Positions 8,148 through 16,667 of a stretch of DNA of 64,000 bases are shown in pieces. The translations under genes and the position numbers were made by a program. This DNA comes from Brevibacterium daeguense. GTDB lineage: Bacteria > Actinomycetota > Actinomycetes > Actinomycetales > Brevibacteriaceae. Under the pieces are notes generated by a model, which worked only from the letters and a program-made list of their open reading frames with translations, searched no databases and was not told where the DNA came from. The stretch's first letter is position 1. Each line of letters begins with the position of its first letter. The DNA lies in the NCBI RefSeq assembly GCF_021729135.1, contig NZ_JAJTWW010000014.1:1-64000 (forward strand), given 5' to 3'.

Positions 8148-8172
8148 ATATGTATGTGTAGCACATACATAT
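8148..8172. promoter_or_regulatory. Perfect 25-bp palindromic operator
   Basis: ATATGTATGTG-TAG-CACATACATAT: two perfect 11-bp arms around a 3-nt spacer, touching the start codon of the leftward MarR gene. A/T-rich in a GC-rich context. The position over the ribosome-binding/leader region of the marR-MFS operon indicates an operator for the MarR protein; the alternative of an RNA hairpin over the start codon cannot be excluded. Confidence 0.75.
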
Positions 8173-8219
8173 CTTTTACGGGATGCTGAGCACGTGGTCG
8201 TGGGGGTTGCGCCGTGGCT

Positions 8220-9143
8220 TCAGACAGCGGTGAAGCCGGCCGGCCAGGCGATGGCCGACCGCTGCTCGCGCAGCCAGCGGACGACGGCGCCCGTCGTGCG
8301 GGTCGATTGCTCGCCGTCGCGCAGCGCGATCGACAGCACGAGCGGGGTCACCGGATCCACGACCGGGCGGTGCACGAGGGGGTGTGCGTGCGCGGGACTC
8401 GTGAAGTCGGTTGCGGTGGAGAACGCGAGGCTGTCGGCGCCTGCGATGAGGCGGTGAGTCGAGGGCCCGGAATCGGCCACGCTCTGGACTTTCAGCTCAT
8501 AGGGTTCGCGGAACGTCTCGAACACGGTGCGCAGGAAGGTCTGCGGAGCGTGGGTGATCATCCGCCGGCCCCGCAGCCGTTCCATCGGCACCGCATCGAG
8601 AGCCGCGAGAGGGCTGTCCGCGGTGAGGGTGACGTGAAGCGTGCCTGCTGCGAGGTCGACGAACCTGACGCCATCGTGCTCAAACGGGATCTCCGGGCTG
8701 CGGACCACCAGACCGAGGTCGAGCTCGCGAGCGGCGACCAGCTGCACGATGCGCACGGTGCCGGCTTCGACGATCTCGACGGTCGCCTCGGCGGAACGGT
8801 CCTGGATCTCGCCGACCAGACGCGGCACGAGCGAGAGCATGAATAGCGAGACGGCGCCGATCGTCAGGCGCGGCTGCTCCGCTGTCCTGAGCTCCTCGGC
8901 GCGCCGGGTCAGGGCGCTCTCGGCGCCGAGGAGGTCGGCGATCAGCGGGAGGAGGTCCTCGCCCTCTGCGGTGAGTCGGACGCCGCTGGCAGTGCGGGTG
9001 AGGAGGATCAGGTCGAGGTCCTCCTCGAGGCGCCGGATCTGCTCGCCGAGCGCCGGTTGCGAGATCCCGAGCGACGCTGCGGCTCGGCGGAGCGAGCCGT
9101 GTTCGACGGCCGCCTCGAGGTAGCGGAACCGCTTGATGTTCAT
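8220..9143 (-). CDS. LysR family transcriptional regulator
   Basis: A 307-residue LysR regulator starting at MNIKRFRYLEAAVEHGSLRRAAASLGISQPALGEQI, the canonical N-terminal HTH, followed by RRLEEDLDLILLTR and GVRLTAEGEDLL. The remaining 220 residues form the periplasmic-binding-protein-like effector domain (LTIGAVSLFMLSLVPRLVGEIQ onward). An ATG six codons upstream (9161) is possible, but 9143 gives the standard N-terminus. It is divergent from the Old Yellow Enzyme gene at 9220, with a 14-bp dyad between them, so it probably regulates that gene. Confidence 0.9.
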   Translation of the reverse strand: MNIKRFRYLEAAVEHGSLRRAAASLGISQPALGEQIRRLEEDLDLILLTRTASGVRLTAEGEDLLPLIADLLGAESALTRRAEELRTAEQPRLTIGAVSLFMLSLVPRLVGEIQDRSAEATVEIVEAGTVRIVQLVAARELDLGLVVRSPEIPFEHDGVRFVDLAAGTLHVTLTADSPLAALDAVPMERLRGRRMITHAPQTFLRTVFETFREPYELKVQSVADSGPSTHRLIAGADSLAFSTATDFTSPAHAHPLVHRPVVDPVTPLVLSIALRDGEQSTRTTGAVVRWLREQRSAIAWPAGFTAV

Positions 9144-9180
9144 GGGTCCATTGTGGCCCACCTGCTACGCTCCAGAACTG

Positions 9181-9194
9181 ATGCAACGGTGCAT
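9181..9194. promoter_or_regulatory. Candidate LysR binding dyad
   Basis: ATGCA-ACGG-TGCAT, a perfect interrupted dyad in the 76-bp divergent region between lysR (start 9143) and the flavin oxidoreductase (start 9220). LysR-type boxes are short interrupted dyads of this form; assignment is by position and symmetry. Confidence 0.45.
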
Positions 9195-9219
9195 GTGAAC
9201 GAGAGGCTTCCCGAGGACG

Positions 9220-10371
9220 ATGACTACCCAACTCCCCAGCGAGCAGATTGCCAGTTCTCTGTCCGAGGAATCGAAGGAGATCCTCTCGCAGAGCGTCGAC
9301 CTCGGCGGTCTGCGATCGAGGAACCGCTTTGCCATGGCACCGATGACGCGCACGAACTCGGCAGACGGAGTTCCCCCGGAAGGCACCGGCGAGTACTACG
9401 CCGAGCGCGTGCGGGGAGGGGTCGGACTCATCATCACGGAGGGCATTCTGGTGCCCGACGCAGTCGCCGGTTTCAGCGCTCGGTCTCCCGTGATCGCCGA
9501 TCCGGCCGCGCAGGAACGTTGGAGAGATGTCGTTGCGACCGTGCACGACAGCGGCGGTGCGATCGTGAGTCAGCTCTGGCACACGGGAATCCAGCGGCGA
9601 CGGCCAAAGCGATTCCACCCGGAACTCGCCCCTGCCAGTCCCTCGGGAATCAACCTCGCCGGCGAGGCGGTCGAGGAACCACTGTCGATCGCGCGAGTCG
9701 ACGAGATCATCGCCGCATATGCCGAGGCCGCACGAATCGCGCAGAACGTCGGGTTCGACGGGATCGAGCTCCACGGCGCCCACGGATACCTGATCGACGA
9801 GTTCTTCTGGAGCACGACGAACACGCGCAGCGACCGGTTCAAAGCAGGTCCGCAGTTCGCGGTGGAGATCCTCAACGCTATTCGAGGCGAAGTGGGGGAA
9901 GAGTTCCCCATCATCTTCCGGTACTCGCAGTGGAAGGCCGATCAGTACTCGGCACAGATCGCGGAAACACCGCATGACCTCGAGCGCTTGCTGTCGGCTC
10001 TGGCGGCAGCAGGTGTGGACTGCTTCCATCCGTCGACCCGTCGGTACTGGACCAGCGCTTTCCCGGACCACGGAGAGCTGAGCCTCGCCGGCTGGACGAA
10101 GAAGCTCACAGGCCTTCCGACTATCGCAGTGGGCTCGGTGGGCATCGACACGCCCTTCAGCGCCGAGAACATCATGGCCGGTTCACTTGCCCCGGAGAAC
10201 CTCGACTTGGTCGCGGAATTCGTCGTTCGTGGGGAATTCGACGTCATCGCACTGGGGAGGGCACTGCTGGCAGACCCACAGTGGGTCGACAAGGTCCTCT
10301 CCGCGGGCGCCTCGGACGTGGTGAAGTTCGATCGCGACATGGTCGAGGAGAACGGCGAGCGCCTGTACTGA
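9220..10371 (+). CDS. NADH:flavin oxidoreductase, Old Yellow Enzyme family
   Basis: A 383-residue FMN-dependent TIM barrel. The N-terminal LRSRNRFAMAPMTRTNSADGVP binds FMN, LWHTGIQRR is the Gln/His-containing beta strand equivalent, and IELHGAHGYLIDEFFWSTTNTRSDRF is the diagnostic central block with the conserved His pair and Asn/Arg. The C-terminal VVRGEFDVIALGRALLADPQWVDKV is the phosphate-binding end of the barrel. Such enzymes reduce activated C=C bonds (enones, maleimides, nitro compounds) with NAD(P)H. It is divergent from a LysR gene that probably controls it. The physiological substrate is not deducible. Confidence 0.92.
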   Translation: MTTQLPSEQIASSLSEESKEILSQSVDLGGLRSRNRFAMAPMTRTNSADGVPPEGTGEYYAERVRGGVGLIITEGILVPDAVAGFSARSPVIADPAAQERWRDVVATVHDSGGAIVSQLWHTGIQRRRPKRFHPELAPASPSGINLAGEAVEEPLSIARVDEIIAAYAEAARIAQNVGFDGIELHGAHGYLIDEFFWSTTNTRSDRFKAGPQFAVEILNAIRGEVGEEFPIIFRYSQWKADQYSAQIAETPHDLERLLSALAAAGVDCFHPSTRRYWTSAFPDHGELSLAGWTKKLTGLPTIAVGSVGIDTPFSAENIMAGSLAPENLDLVAEFVVRGEFDVIALGRALLADPQWVDKVLSAGASDVVKFDRDMVEENGERLY

Positions 10372-10394
10372 CGCGGGCGGCCGCGGCAGTCTAT

Positions 10395-10432
10395 AGTTCT
10401 TCGCACAGTCGTCAGTTCTTCGCACAGTTGTC
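10395..10432 (+). repeat. 19-bp tandem repeat, two copies
   Basis: AGTTCTTCGCACAGTCGTC followed directly by AGTTCTTCGCACAGTTGTC (one mismatch). It lies in the 101-bp gap before the CDP-alcohol phosphatidyltransferase gene. The second copy also forms a short dyad TCTTCG / CGAAGA with the following bases. It could be a regulatory site or a slippage duplication. Confidence 0.5.
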
Positions 10433-10472
10433 GAAGAGCTGAGCGACGCGCCCCTGCCCGAAGGAGGGTGCG

Positions 10473-11273
10473 ATGGTCGACGCACATGTCGCCAGCGTGT
10501 CCGACCCGCGCGCCCTCCGGCGAGCACGGATCGATGCAGCTGCCGCTGTTGTGGGATCCGCGGTATTCGGCGCGGTGCTGACATCGCGGGCCCCGGCGGA
10601 GCTGCCGGCACGGGTCTTCGCCGGAGCGGCGGGGCTCGCCTTCGTTGCGAGTGCGGCCCTGAGCATTCTGCGCCGGCAACCCTCCTTCTCGACCATCGCC
10701 GATCGGGTCACGCTCTTCCGCTGCGTGCTCGCCGGAGGATGTACCACCCTGGTCGCCCTCTCGTTCCTCGGAGCATTGCCGATGCGCTCATGGCCGCTGG
10801 TGTTCGTCGCGGTACCGACGTTGCTGCTCGACGCAGTCGACGGGCGAGTGGCACGCAGAAAGAGGTGCGCCTCGGTGCAGGGGGCTCAACTCGACATGGA
10901 GGTCGATGCCGCGCTCCTGCTGGTGCTGTCGGTGCCGGCTGCGGCCACTGTCGGACCGTGGGTCCTGGTGATCGGAGCGATGCGGTATCTGTTCATCGCC
11001 GCGACGTGGTGGCGGCCGGCGCTGCGTCAGCCGCTGCGCTTCAGCAGGTTCCGCAAGGCGGTGGGCGGCGTCCAAGGGGCAGCGCTGGTCTTCGGGCTGG
11101 CTCCAGTGGTGCCGCTGGCAGCGGCGACGGGGGTGCTGCTCGGGGCACTTGCTCTGCTGGTGTTCTCATTCGGTCGAGATATCTGGGAGCTGGAGCGTAA
11201 GTACAGAGGCGCCGCGGCGGCTCATTCGTCGAATCGGCCGCCGCACCAGCATGAGTCTCCCGAGCCCGGATAG
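10473..11273 (+). CDS. CDP-alcohol phosphatidyltransferase family membrane protein
   Basis: A 266-residue integral membrane enzyme of the CDP-alcohol phosphatidyltransferase family. The full catalytic signature is present: D120-x2-D123-G124-x2-A127-R128-x8-G137-x3-D141-x3-D145, which binds Mg and CDP-diacylglycerol-type donors. About six hydrophobic segments surround it (e.g. AAAVVGSAVFGAVLTS, LFRCVLAGGCTTLVALSFLG, ALLLVLSVPAAATVGPWVLV). These enzymes make phospholipid head groups; the acceptor alcohol cannot be told. ATG at 10473 follows GAAGGAGGG. Single gene, ending 12 bp from a convergent neighbour. Confidence 0.9.
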   Translation: MVDAHVASVSDPRALRRARIDAAAAVVGSAVFGAVLTSRAPAELPARVFAGAAGLAFVASAALSILRRQPSFSTIADRVTLFRCVLAGGCTTLVALSFLGALPMRSWPLVFVAVPTLLLDAVDGRVARRKRCASVQGAQLDMEVDAALLLVLSVPAAATVGPWVLVIGAMRYLFIAATWWRPALRQPLRFSRFRKAVGGVQGAALVFGLAPVVPLAAATGVLLGALALLVFSFGRDIWELERKYRGAAAAHSSNRPPHQHESPEPG

Positions 11274-11285
11274 ACCCGGGCACCG

Positions 11286-12485
11286 CTACCCGATCAGGCT
11301 TATCCCTGCCTCGAACAGCACCGGCCGCGACGACGCCAGCGACTCGTAGATCGGGTCGATCCGTTTGCCGGTGACGTGGAGGTAGTGGTTGAAGCTCAGG
11401 ATCGCGCCGTACTTGAAGCAGGCGTAGGCCTTGTACCAGTCGAAGTCGCCGATTAGCACAGTCGCTGCGGAACCAGAGCCAGAAGGAACCGATGCCGCTG
11501 CCCCTCTCGAATGTCGCTCGTACGCCTGAACCACGAAGTCAGGACCCAGTCGCACAGGAAATTTCTCCGCCCATTCCGGTGCCCACACCTCGGGGTCAAG
11601 CATCATCGCCAGCCATCCGAGGTCGCGGCCGACCGGTCCGATGCTGGCGAGCTCCCAGTCCACGACTGCCTGCACCGTTCCTGTGTCGGCCGTGCAGGAG
11701 CCGATGCCTGGGAGGTTGTCGGCCTCCCCAGTGCCGTCACCAGCCTCAGCACCCCCAGAGTCTCCGGCGGCCAGCGCATCAATGTCGAACAGCACGTTGT
11801 TCGTCTGGAAGTCGCCATGGGTCAGCCCGATCCTATGCTCCTGCGGCTCGCTCGCGAGCAGCGCATCGCGTAATGCCCTGCCCTGCTCAAGGACCTCACC
11901 CTCGGCGGACTTCTCGAGCAGCCGCGACCACAGCGCCGCTTCCTCCGCGACCGACCGTTGCACCTCCCAGTCCGGCAGCGCCTCGACCGCAGGCGCCGAG
12001 TGGATCGTGTGAAGAACACCGACAGCGGCCTCCACGGCCTGTTCGACCACGTGCTGCTGGGCCGACCACTTCGGATCGCGGAACCCCAGCGACGAGCCGT
12101 CGAGGTATTCCTGCACGATCGCATCCGTGCCGAACCAGGCCGGGTCGGACGTGGACCACACGAGTTCGGCGACGGGTACCTCGGTCGTGGCGAGGAACTC
12201 CAGCAGCGGCACCTGGCGCAGGACGTCCGTGTTTCCCTTCCTGCGGACGCCGGGCGGGGCGAACCGGATCACGTAGCCGGCTCGCCCCGAGGCGCGTCGG
12301 CCCCGGGTCCTTTCGTGCCGGGCCTGGCCGTCGGCATGGATGACCTCGAACCCGAACGACAAGCCCGCGTTACCGGGCATGCGGTGCAGCCTGGTGATGC
12401 CCTCAGCATCCGACCACAGAGCGTGCGCCCAGCGCCCGAGGCGCCCCGCCAGTTCCCCGTTCAGATCATCGAAGTCCACTGCCAT
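11286..12485 (-). CDS. APH-fold phosphotransferase family protein
   Basis: A 399-residue aminoglycoside phosphotransferase/choline kinase-fold protein. The catalytic loop LTHGDFQTNNVLF (about residues 218-230) and the metal-binding AVVDWELASIGPVGRDLGW are intact. Similar proteins accompany CoA-dependent fatty-acid catabolism genes (ACAD10/11-like) and phosphorylate small hydroxylated substrates; antibiotic resistance is less likely. I start at ATG 12485 (preceded by GGAAGTGAG); the frame is open much further upstream, but that stretch is antisense to and overlaps the alcohol dehydrogenase. It contains a Gly/Ala-rich insertion (about residues 245-265). Likely an operon with the upstream dehydrogenase. 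Confidence 0.85.
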   Translation of the reverse strand: MAVDFDDLNGELAGRLGRWAHALWSDAEGITRLHRMPGNAGLSFGFEVIHADGQARHERTRGRRASGRAGYVIRFAPPGVRRKGNTDVLRQVPLLEFLATTEVPVAELVWSTSDPAWFGTDAIVQEYLDGSSLGFRDPKWSAQQHVVEQAVEAAVGVLHTIHSAPAVEALPDWEVQRSVAEEAALWSRLLEKSAEGEVLEQGRALRDALLASEPQEHRIGLTHGDFQTNNVLFDIDALAAGDSGGAEAGDGTGEADNLPGIGSCTADTGTVQAVVDWELASIGPVGRDLGWLAMMLDPEVWAPEWAEKFPVRLGPDFVVQAYERHSRGAAASVPSGSGSAATVLIGDFDWYKAYACFKYGAILSFNHYLHVTGKRIDPIYESLASSRPVLFEAGISLIG

Positions 12486-12580
12486 GCTGCTCACTTCCGT
12501 CCTCCGTTTCCGCCGATTCGAAGCGGTCAATCGACCCGACCTGCTAGCCGACGATTCCCCGCCCACGGGATTGGGTGCCG

Positions 12581-13633
12581 TCAGGCCCGCGGGTCGAGGA
12601 CGATCTTGCACACTCCCTCGGCGCGGCTGTCCATGAGCTCGTAGGCCTCTGCTCCCTCGGACAGCGGAATGCAGTGCGTGATGACCGCCTCGGGCTTCAG
12701 GCGGCCCGTACGGGTGAGCTCGATGAGGGTGGGCAGCTCGAACTGCACGGAGCACAGCCCGATCGCGAACTCCAGCTCTTTCACCTGGGCGCGCTCCATG
12801 TGGAAGGAGTACTTCTTGTTCTGGTTGACGCCGACCACGCTGACCCGGCCGGTGCGACGGACGATCCGCTGGGCGGTCTCGATGGTGACATCGGCGCCCA
12901 CGGCCTCGACGGCGACGTGCGATCCGAGGCCACCGGTCCACTCGCGCACCTGGGCGACCGGGTCCTCGGCCTCGACAACGCGGACTCCCTGCGCGGCGGC
13001 CATCTGCCTGCGCTCGGGGACGGGATCGATGCCGAACACCTCGGCGGCGCCCATCAGCAGGGCGTGCTGGGCGGCGAGCTGGCCGATCGGGCCCAGACCG
13101 ATGACGGTGACCGATTCGCAGGGGGAGATGCGGGCTCGCCGGGCCCCGTACCAGGCGGTCGACGCTGCATCGGTGAGGACGACGGCGGCGTCGTCGCTGA
13201 GCTCGTCCGGGATGGTGAATAGGTTCCGGTCGGCGTCGGGCACCGCGACGAACTGTGCCTGCGAGCCCTGCAGGCGGGAGCCCAGGCCGTAGCACTTCTC
13301 CAGCGCACCGCTGCGGGTGCGGCACATGCTGGTCCGGCCTTCTCCGCACTCGGGGCAACGGGTGCAGCCGACCGAGGCGGGAATGAGGACCCGGTCACCC
13401 GCCCGGTGGCGGTCGACGGCTGAGCCTGCCTCGACGACGACGCCGACCGCCTCGTGCCCCACGCAGAAGCCGAGGTCCTCGCTGAAGCCCTCGCCGTGGT
13501 AGATGTGCAGGTCGCTGCCGCAGATGCTGACCCGGGTCACCTCGATGATCGCTGCGCGGTCGTCCTGCAGCTGCGGATCGGGCACCTCCGAGTAGCGGAT
13601 GTCGCGGGGGCCGTGGAAGGTCAGGGCTTTCAT
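12581..13633 (-). CDS. Zinc-dependent alcohol dehydrogenase
   Basis: A 350-residue medium-chain dehydrogenase. The N-terminal GroES-like domain has the catalytic zinc ligands (SICGSDLH Cys and GHE of CVGHEAVG) and a structural zinc site with four cysteines in CTRCPECGEGRTSMC. The nucleotide fold has VIGLGPIGQLAAQHALLMGA, and the Asp after it (FGID) suggests NAD rather than NADP. It resembles threonine/sorbitol-type dehydrogenases; substrate unknown. A 95-bp gap separates it from the downstream APH-like gene on the same strand. Confidence 0.9.
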   Translation of the reverse strand: MKALTFHGPRDIRYSEVPDPQLQDDRAAIIEVTRVSICGSDLHIYHGEGFSEDLGFCVGHEAVGVVVEAGSAVDRHRAGDRVLIPASVGCTRCPECGEGRTSMCRTRSGALEKCYGLGSRLQGSQAQFVAVPDADRNLFTIPDELSDDAAVVLTDAASTAWYGARRARISPCESVTVIGLGPIGQLAAQHALLMGAAEVFGIDPVPERRQMAAAQGVRVVEAEDPVAQVREWTGGLGSHVAVEAVGADVTIETAQRIVRRTGRVSVVGVNQNKKYSFHMERAQVKELEFAIGLCSVQFELPTLIELTRTGRLKPEAVITHCIPLSEGAEAYELMDSRAEGVCKIVLDPRA

Positions 13634-13725
13634 GCAGGGACCGCCTGGAGATGGCGCATCTCGGTCACATCCTTGTGATCGGAGGGCGGGGGTATTCAGG
13701 TATCGGGGAGCCCGTTCAGTTGCAG

Positions 13726-13739
13726 TGAACGATTGTTCA
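13726..13739. promoter_or_regulatory. Candidate TetR operator upstream of first DctP gene
   Basis: TGAACGATTGTTCA, a 14-bp dyad with one mismatched pair, in the 281-bp gap between the dehydrogenase and the first DctP lipoprotein. Read on the minus strand it contains TGAACAATCG, which recurs in the other two promoter regions of this locus (23088-23102, 23225-23234, 27477-27486). The rest of the gap is A/T-richer and holds no gene. TTAAC-rich sequence follows (GATGTTAACAAAC). Confidence 0.5.
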
Positions 13740-13914
13740 GGATGTTAACAAACTAAAGGCCGTGGGGACAAGGCTACGCAAGCTACTCGCGGGTAACGGC
13801 ATGCTCTCGTTGTTCCTCGTTCGAACATCCGTTAAGTTCAACTCAAGGCTCCCAACGACGAGGTGCGGGGCCCCGAACTCAGCCTTGAGCGGATGAGAAA
13901 GACGAGGGTGTCTG

Positions 13915-15189
13915 ATGAAGAGAATCATGGTGTCGATCGCTGCGGCAGCCAGTGCCGCGCTGGCGCTGAGCGCGTGTGCGGGGTCCGCCGGCTCGGCCGG
14001 GGGTTCGAACGCCGCCGGCGGTGAAGGCTTCGACTACGGCGCGTCCCAGGAGGACGTCGACGCGCTGCTGGCAGACCTCGAGCCGGTCAAGCTCAAGTAC
14101 CAGCCGTCGGCGAACTCGCCGGAGTCGACCGGCGCGCCCTCCGCGGAGATGTTCAAGGAGTACATCGAGGAGCGCTCCGGCGGGAAGATCGAGATCGAGA
14201 TCATCTGGGGACAGGCGATCGCGCCCTACACGGAGATCGACGATGCGCTCACCGACGGACGCCTCGACCTCGCCTACACCATCCCCGCGTATTCCCCTGC
14301 CGAGTACCCGGCGTTCAACGCGCTCATGGCATACTCGCAGTTCGGGCCGACCTCGCCCATGGAGGCAGAGCTGGCGACCGGCGCGATGATGGCCGAGCTC
14401 GCCTGGTCGAACGAGGCGGTGATGGCCGAGTTCGAGGACCAGGGTCTGACCGTGCTGTCGTCGATGATCATCGGCGGCGAGTACTACATGATGTGCAACC
14501 CGGACAACACCGGTGTCGAGGCGCAGGACTGGGACGGGCGCTCGGTGCGAGCGGGCAGCACGATGAACGAGCTCGTGATCCGCGGCGCGGGTGCCTCGCC
14601 GGTGTCGCTGGAATACGGCGAGATCTTCGAAGCGCTGCAGCGGAACACCATCGGCTGTGCTTTCGTGCAGTTCGCCGCCGCGACGAACTTCGGCATTCCC
14701 GAGGTGGCACCCAACATCAGCTACCTCACCGAAGGGTCGGTGGCCGGCCGGGTGTCGAACGTCCAGCTGGCCGGCAGCAGCTTCCAGAATCTGCCGCTGG
14801 CCTACCAGCAGATCGTCTTTGACGCCGAGCAGTATTCCTGGGGCGGCTGGCAGCGCAACGTTGTCGACTCCAAGGCGCTCGGCATCGAGCAGGCGATCGG
14901 CGCAAATGGGGAGATCGGGCCGATCGCCGAGGACGTGCAGCAGGACATGATCGACGCGCAGCTCGAAGCTGTCCGGAACGCCGAGGATCAGGGGCTGATG
15001 GCTCCCGAGGTCGAGGACCAGGCCAAGGAGCTCGCGGAGAAGTGGGCCGGAGTTCCTGAGGAACTCGGTTACGAGGACGGTGGCGACCTGCTCGACATCC
15101 ACGAGTGGTACACGCCGGGTGAGGTCGACTTCATGCCATTCGCGACGAAGCTCTACGAGGACGTAGTGCTGCCGCACCGTCCGGAGTAA
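13915..15189 (+). CDS. TRAP-type substrate-binding lipoprotein (DctP family), copy 1
   Basis: A 424-residue extracytoplasmic binding protein. A lipoprotein signal (about 20 residues, lipobox LSAC with Cys21) precedes a Gly/Ser linker. DctP-family landmarks follow: ERSGGKIEIEIIWGQAIAPYTEIDDALTDGRLDLAY, the carboxylate-binding Arg region WDGRSVRAGS, and GASPVSLEYGEIFEALQRNTIGC. Two cysteines (C194 and C248) are also present in the four paralogues here. No DctQ or DctM permease gene lies in the window, which is unusual for TRAP systems. First gene of a rightward pair with copy 2. Ligand is probably an organic acid (family knowledge). Confidence 0.88.
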   Translation: MKRIMVSIAAAASAALALSACAGSAGSAGGSNAAGGEGFDYGASQEDVDALLADLEPVKLKYQPSANSPESTGAPSAEMFKEYIEERSGGKIEIEIIWGQAIAPYTEIDDALTDGRLDLAYTIPAYSPAEYPAFNALMAYSQFGPTSPMEAELATGAMMAELAWSNEAVMAEFEDQGLTVLSSMIIGGEYYMMCNPDNTGVEAQDWDGRSVRAGSTMNELVIRGAGASPVSLEYGEIFEALQRNTIGCAFVQFAAATNFGIPEVAPNISYLTEGSVAGRVSNVQLAGSSFQNLPLAYQQIVFDAEQYSWGGWQRNVVDSKALGIEQAIGANGEIGPIAEDVQQDMIDAQLEAVRNAEDQGLMAPEVEDQAKELAEKWAGVPEELGYEDGGDLLDIHEWYTPGEVDFMPFATKLYEDVVLPHRPE

Positions 15190-15238
15190 GTGGCCGGCGA
15201 GCGTCGAAGACAGCAAGGGAACGCTACCCACCCAACTA

Positions 15239-15259
15239 TCCCGGCTCAACAGGCCGGGA
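15239..15259 (+). terminator. Intercistronic hairpin between DctP copies 1 and 2
   Basis: TCCCGGC-TCAACAG-GCCGGGA, a perfect 7-bp stem with a 7-nt loop, 40 bp before the start of copy 2. No T-run follows, so it may act as a partial terminator or an mRNA-stability element that sets the ratio of the two lipoproteins. Confidence 0.45.
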
Positions 15260-15297
15260 GCGGCGATGAGGCCGCACACCACAACGGAAGGTGACGC

Positions 15298-16572
15298 ATG
15301 AAGAAGAAGTTGCTGACGACTCTCGCTCTGGCAACCAGCGTGGGATTGGCGGTGAGCGGCTGCGCCGGCTCGGCGGGATCAGCAGGAGCGGCCGGCGGCG
15401 GCGAGGGAGGCTTCGACTACGGCGCTTCCCAGGCGGAGGTCGATGCCGCACTCGCCGACCTCGAACCGGTGACGCTCAAGTACCAGCCCTCGGCCGCCTC
15501 GCCGAACTCCGTGATGGCGACGAGTGCCCATGCCTACAAGGAAGCCGTTGAAGAACGGTCCGGCGGGAAGATCACTCTCGAGCTTGTGTGGGGGCAGGCG
15601 ATCGCCGGCTACGCCGAGATCGACGATGCGCTCGCCGACGGGCGCCTCGACCTCGCGTACAATCTGCCGATCTACAACCCGAGCGAGTATCCGTCTTTCG
15701 ACGCGGCAGTGACGGCGATGTCCGGACTGCCGACCTCACCGGTGGTCGGTGAGTTGGTGAGCAACGCGGTGTCTGGGGAGATCGGCTGGCAGGCCGAGAG
15801 CCTGCTGGGGGAGTACGAGGCGCAGGGCGTCGTCCCCTTGACGCCGATCATCGCCTCCGGGACCTACTACGGAGTCTGCAATCAGGAGGGCAATACCCTC
15901 GATGATTGGAATGGTCGGCAGGTTCGGGTCGCCAGTACCTCTCACCACACGGTCGCCGAGAACCTGGGCGCTTCCCCCGTTTCCATGGAGTATGTCGAGG
16001 TGTTCGAGGCGCTCCAGCGCGGAACGGTCGACTGCACTTTGGCACAGCTCATCTCGTCTGCGGAAGCAGGCGTACTCGAGGTGGCACCGCATATCTCCTA
16101 CACCACCGACGAGAACAGCATGTCCTCGCGTGCGGTTGGTGCGGAGTTGGCTGGAGCCAGTTTCGAAACGCTTCCGCTTGCGTATAAGCAGATCATCTTT
16201 GACGCCGCGAACGAGGTGCGCCCTGCTGCGGGTGCGACGTCCATCGTTAACGGTACGGCGTTGGCAGTGACTCAGGCGAAGGAGGCCGGCGGCACTATCA
16301 CTCCGTTCGGCCCTGAGGCCGACGAGGCGATCGGGAAGACGAACGAGGAGCTCATCGCCGGCGTGGTCGACACAGGGCTGCTCGGGGACGACATCGAGCA
16401 GCGCATCCGGGAGTCGTCCGACAAGTGGGTCGCCAAGGCTGAGGAGCTCGGGTACCGGGACGAAGGCACGATCGAAGACCTCGACGAGTGGTGGGACGGC
16501 GAAGCAGTCGACTTCTCCGATTGGTCGACCGCGGTGTACCAGGAGAGCATGCTGGCGCACAGGCCGGAGTAG
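15298..16572 (+). CDS. TRAP-type substrate-binding lipoprotein (DctP family), copy 2
   Basis: A 424-residue paralogue of copy 1 and the closest to it in sequence (shared blocks GFDYGASQ, VDAALADLEPV and LKYQPSA). Lipobox AVSGC, Gly/Ser-rich linker, then ERSGGKITLELVWGQAIAGYAEIDDALADGRLDLAY, WNGRQVRVAS with the conserved Arg, and GASPVSMEYVEVFEALQRGTVDC. It ends with the HRPE tail common to the group. ATG follows GGAAGGTGACGC. Probably binds a related but distinct acid. The strong hairpin at 16611-16659 ends the transcript. Confidence 0.88.
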   Translation: MKKKLLTTLALATSVGLAVSGCAGSAGSAGAAGGGEGGFDYGASQAEVDAALADLEPVTLKYQPSAASPNSVMATSAHAYKEAVEERSGGKITLELVWGQAIAGYAEIDDALADGRLDLAYNLPIYNPSEYPSFDAAVTAMSGLPTSPVVGELVSNAVSGEIGWQAESLLGEYEAQGVVPLTPIIASGTYYGVCNQEGNTLDDWNGRQVRVASTSHHTVAENLGASPVSMEYVEVFEALQRGTVDCTLAQLISSAEAGVLEVAPHISYTTDENSMSSRAVGAELAGASFETLPLAYKQIIFDAANEVRPAAGATSIVNGTALAVTQAKEAGGTITPFGPEADEAIGKTNEELIAGVVDTGLLGDDIEQRIRESSDKWVAKAEELGYRDEGTIEDLDEWWDGEAVDFSDWSTAVYQESMLAHRPE

Positions 16573-16610
16573 TGGAGTCGCCCTGCTCCCCGCCGGCCAC
16601 ACAGTGCTCG

Positions 16611-16659
16611 CAAACGCGGAGGTCCCTGCTTCCAGAAGAAGCAGGGACCTCCGCGTTTG
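16611..16659. terminator. Strong bidirectional terminator
   Basis: Perfect 22-bp inverted repeat with a 5-nt loop (CAGAA); the arms begin CAAACGCGGAGG and end CCTCCGCGTTTG. It lies between the convergent DctP copy 2 and the leftward carboxylase, 8 bp from the latter's stop codon. The terminal AAA/TTT pairs give a short U-tract on each strand. Confidence 0.85.
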
Positions 16660-16667
16660 ACGACGAA

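Noticed and set aside
11286-13358. A single 690-residue minus-strand protein spanning the APH-like gene and most of the dehydrogenase region
   Set aside because: The upstream half is an Arg-rich out-of-frame reading of the alcohol dehydrogenase; the true APH start at 12485 has a ribosome binding site and family-like N-terminus.
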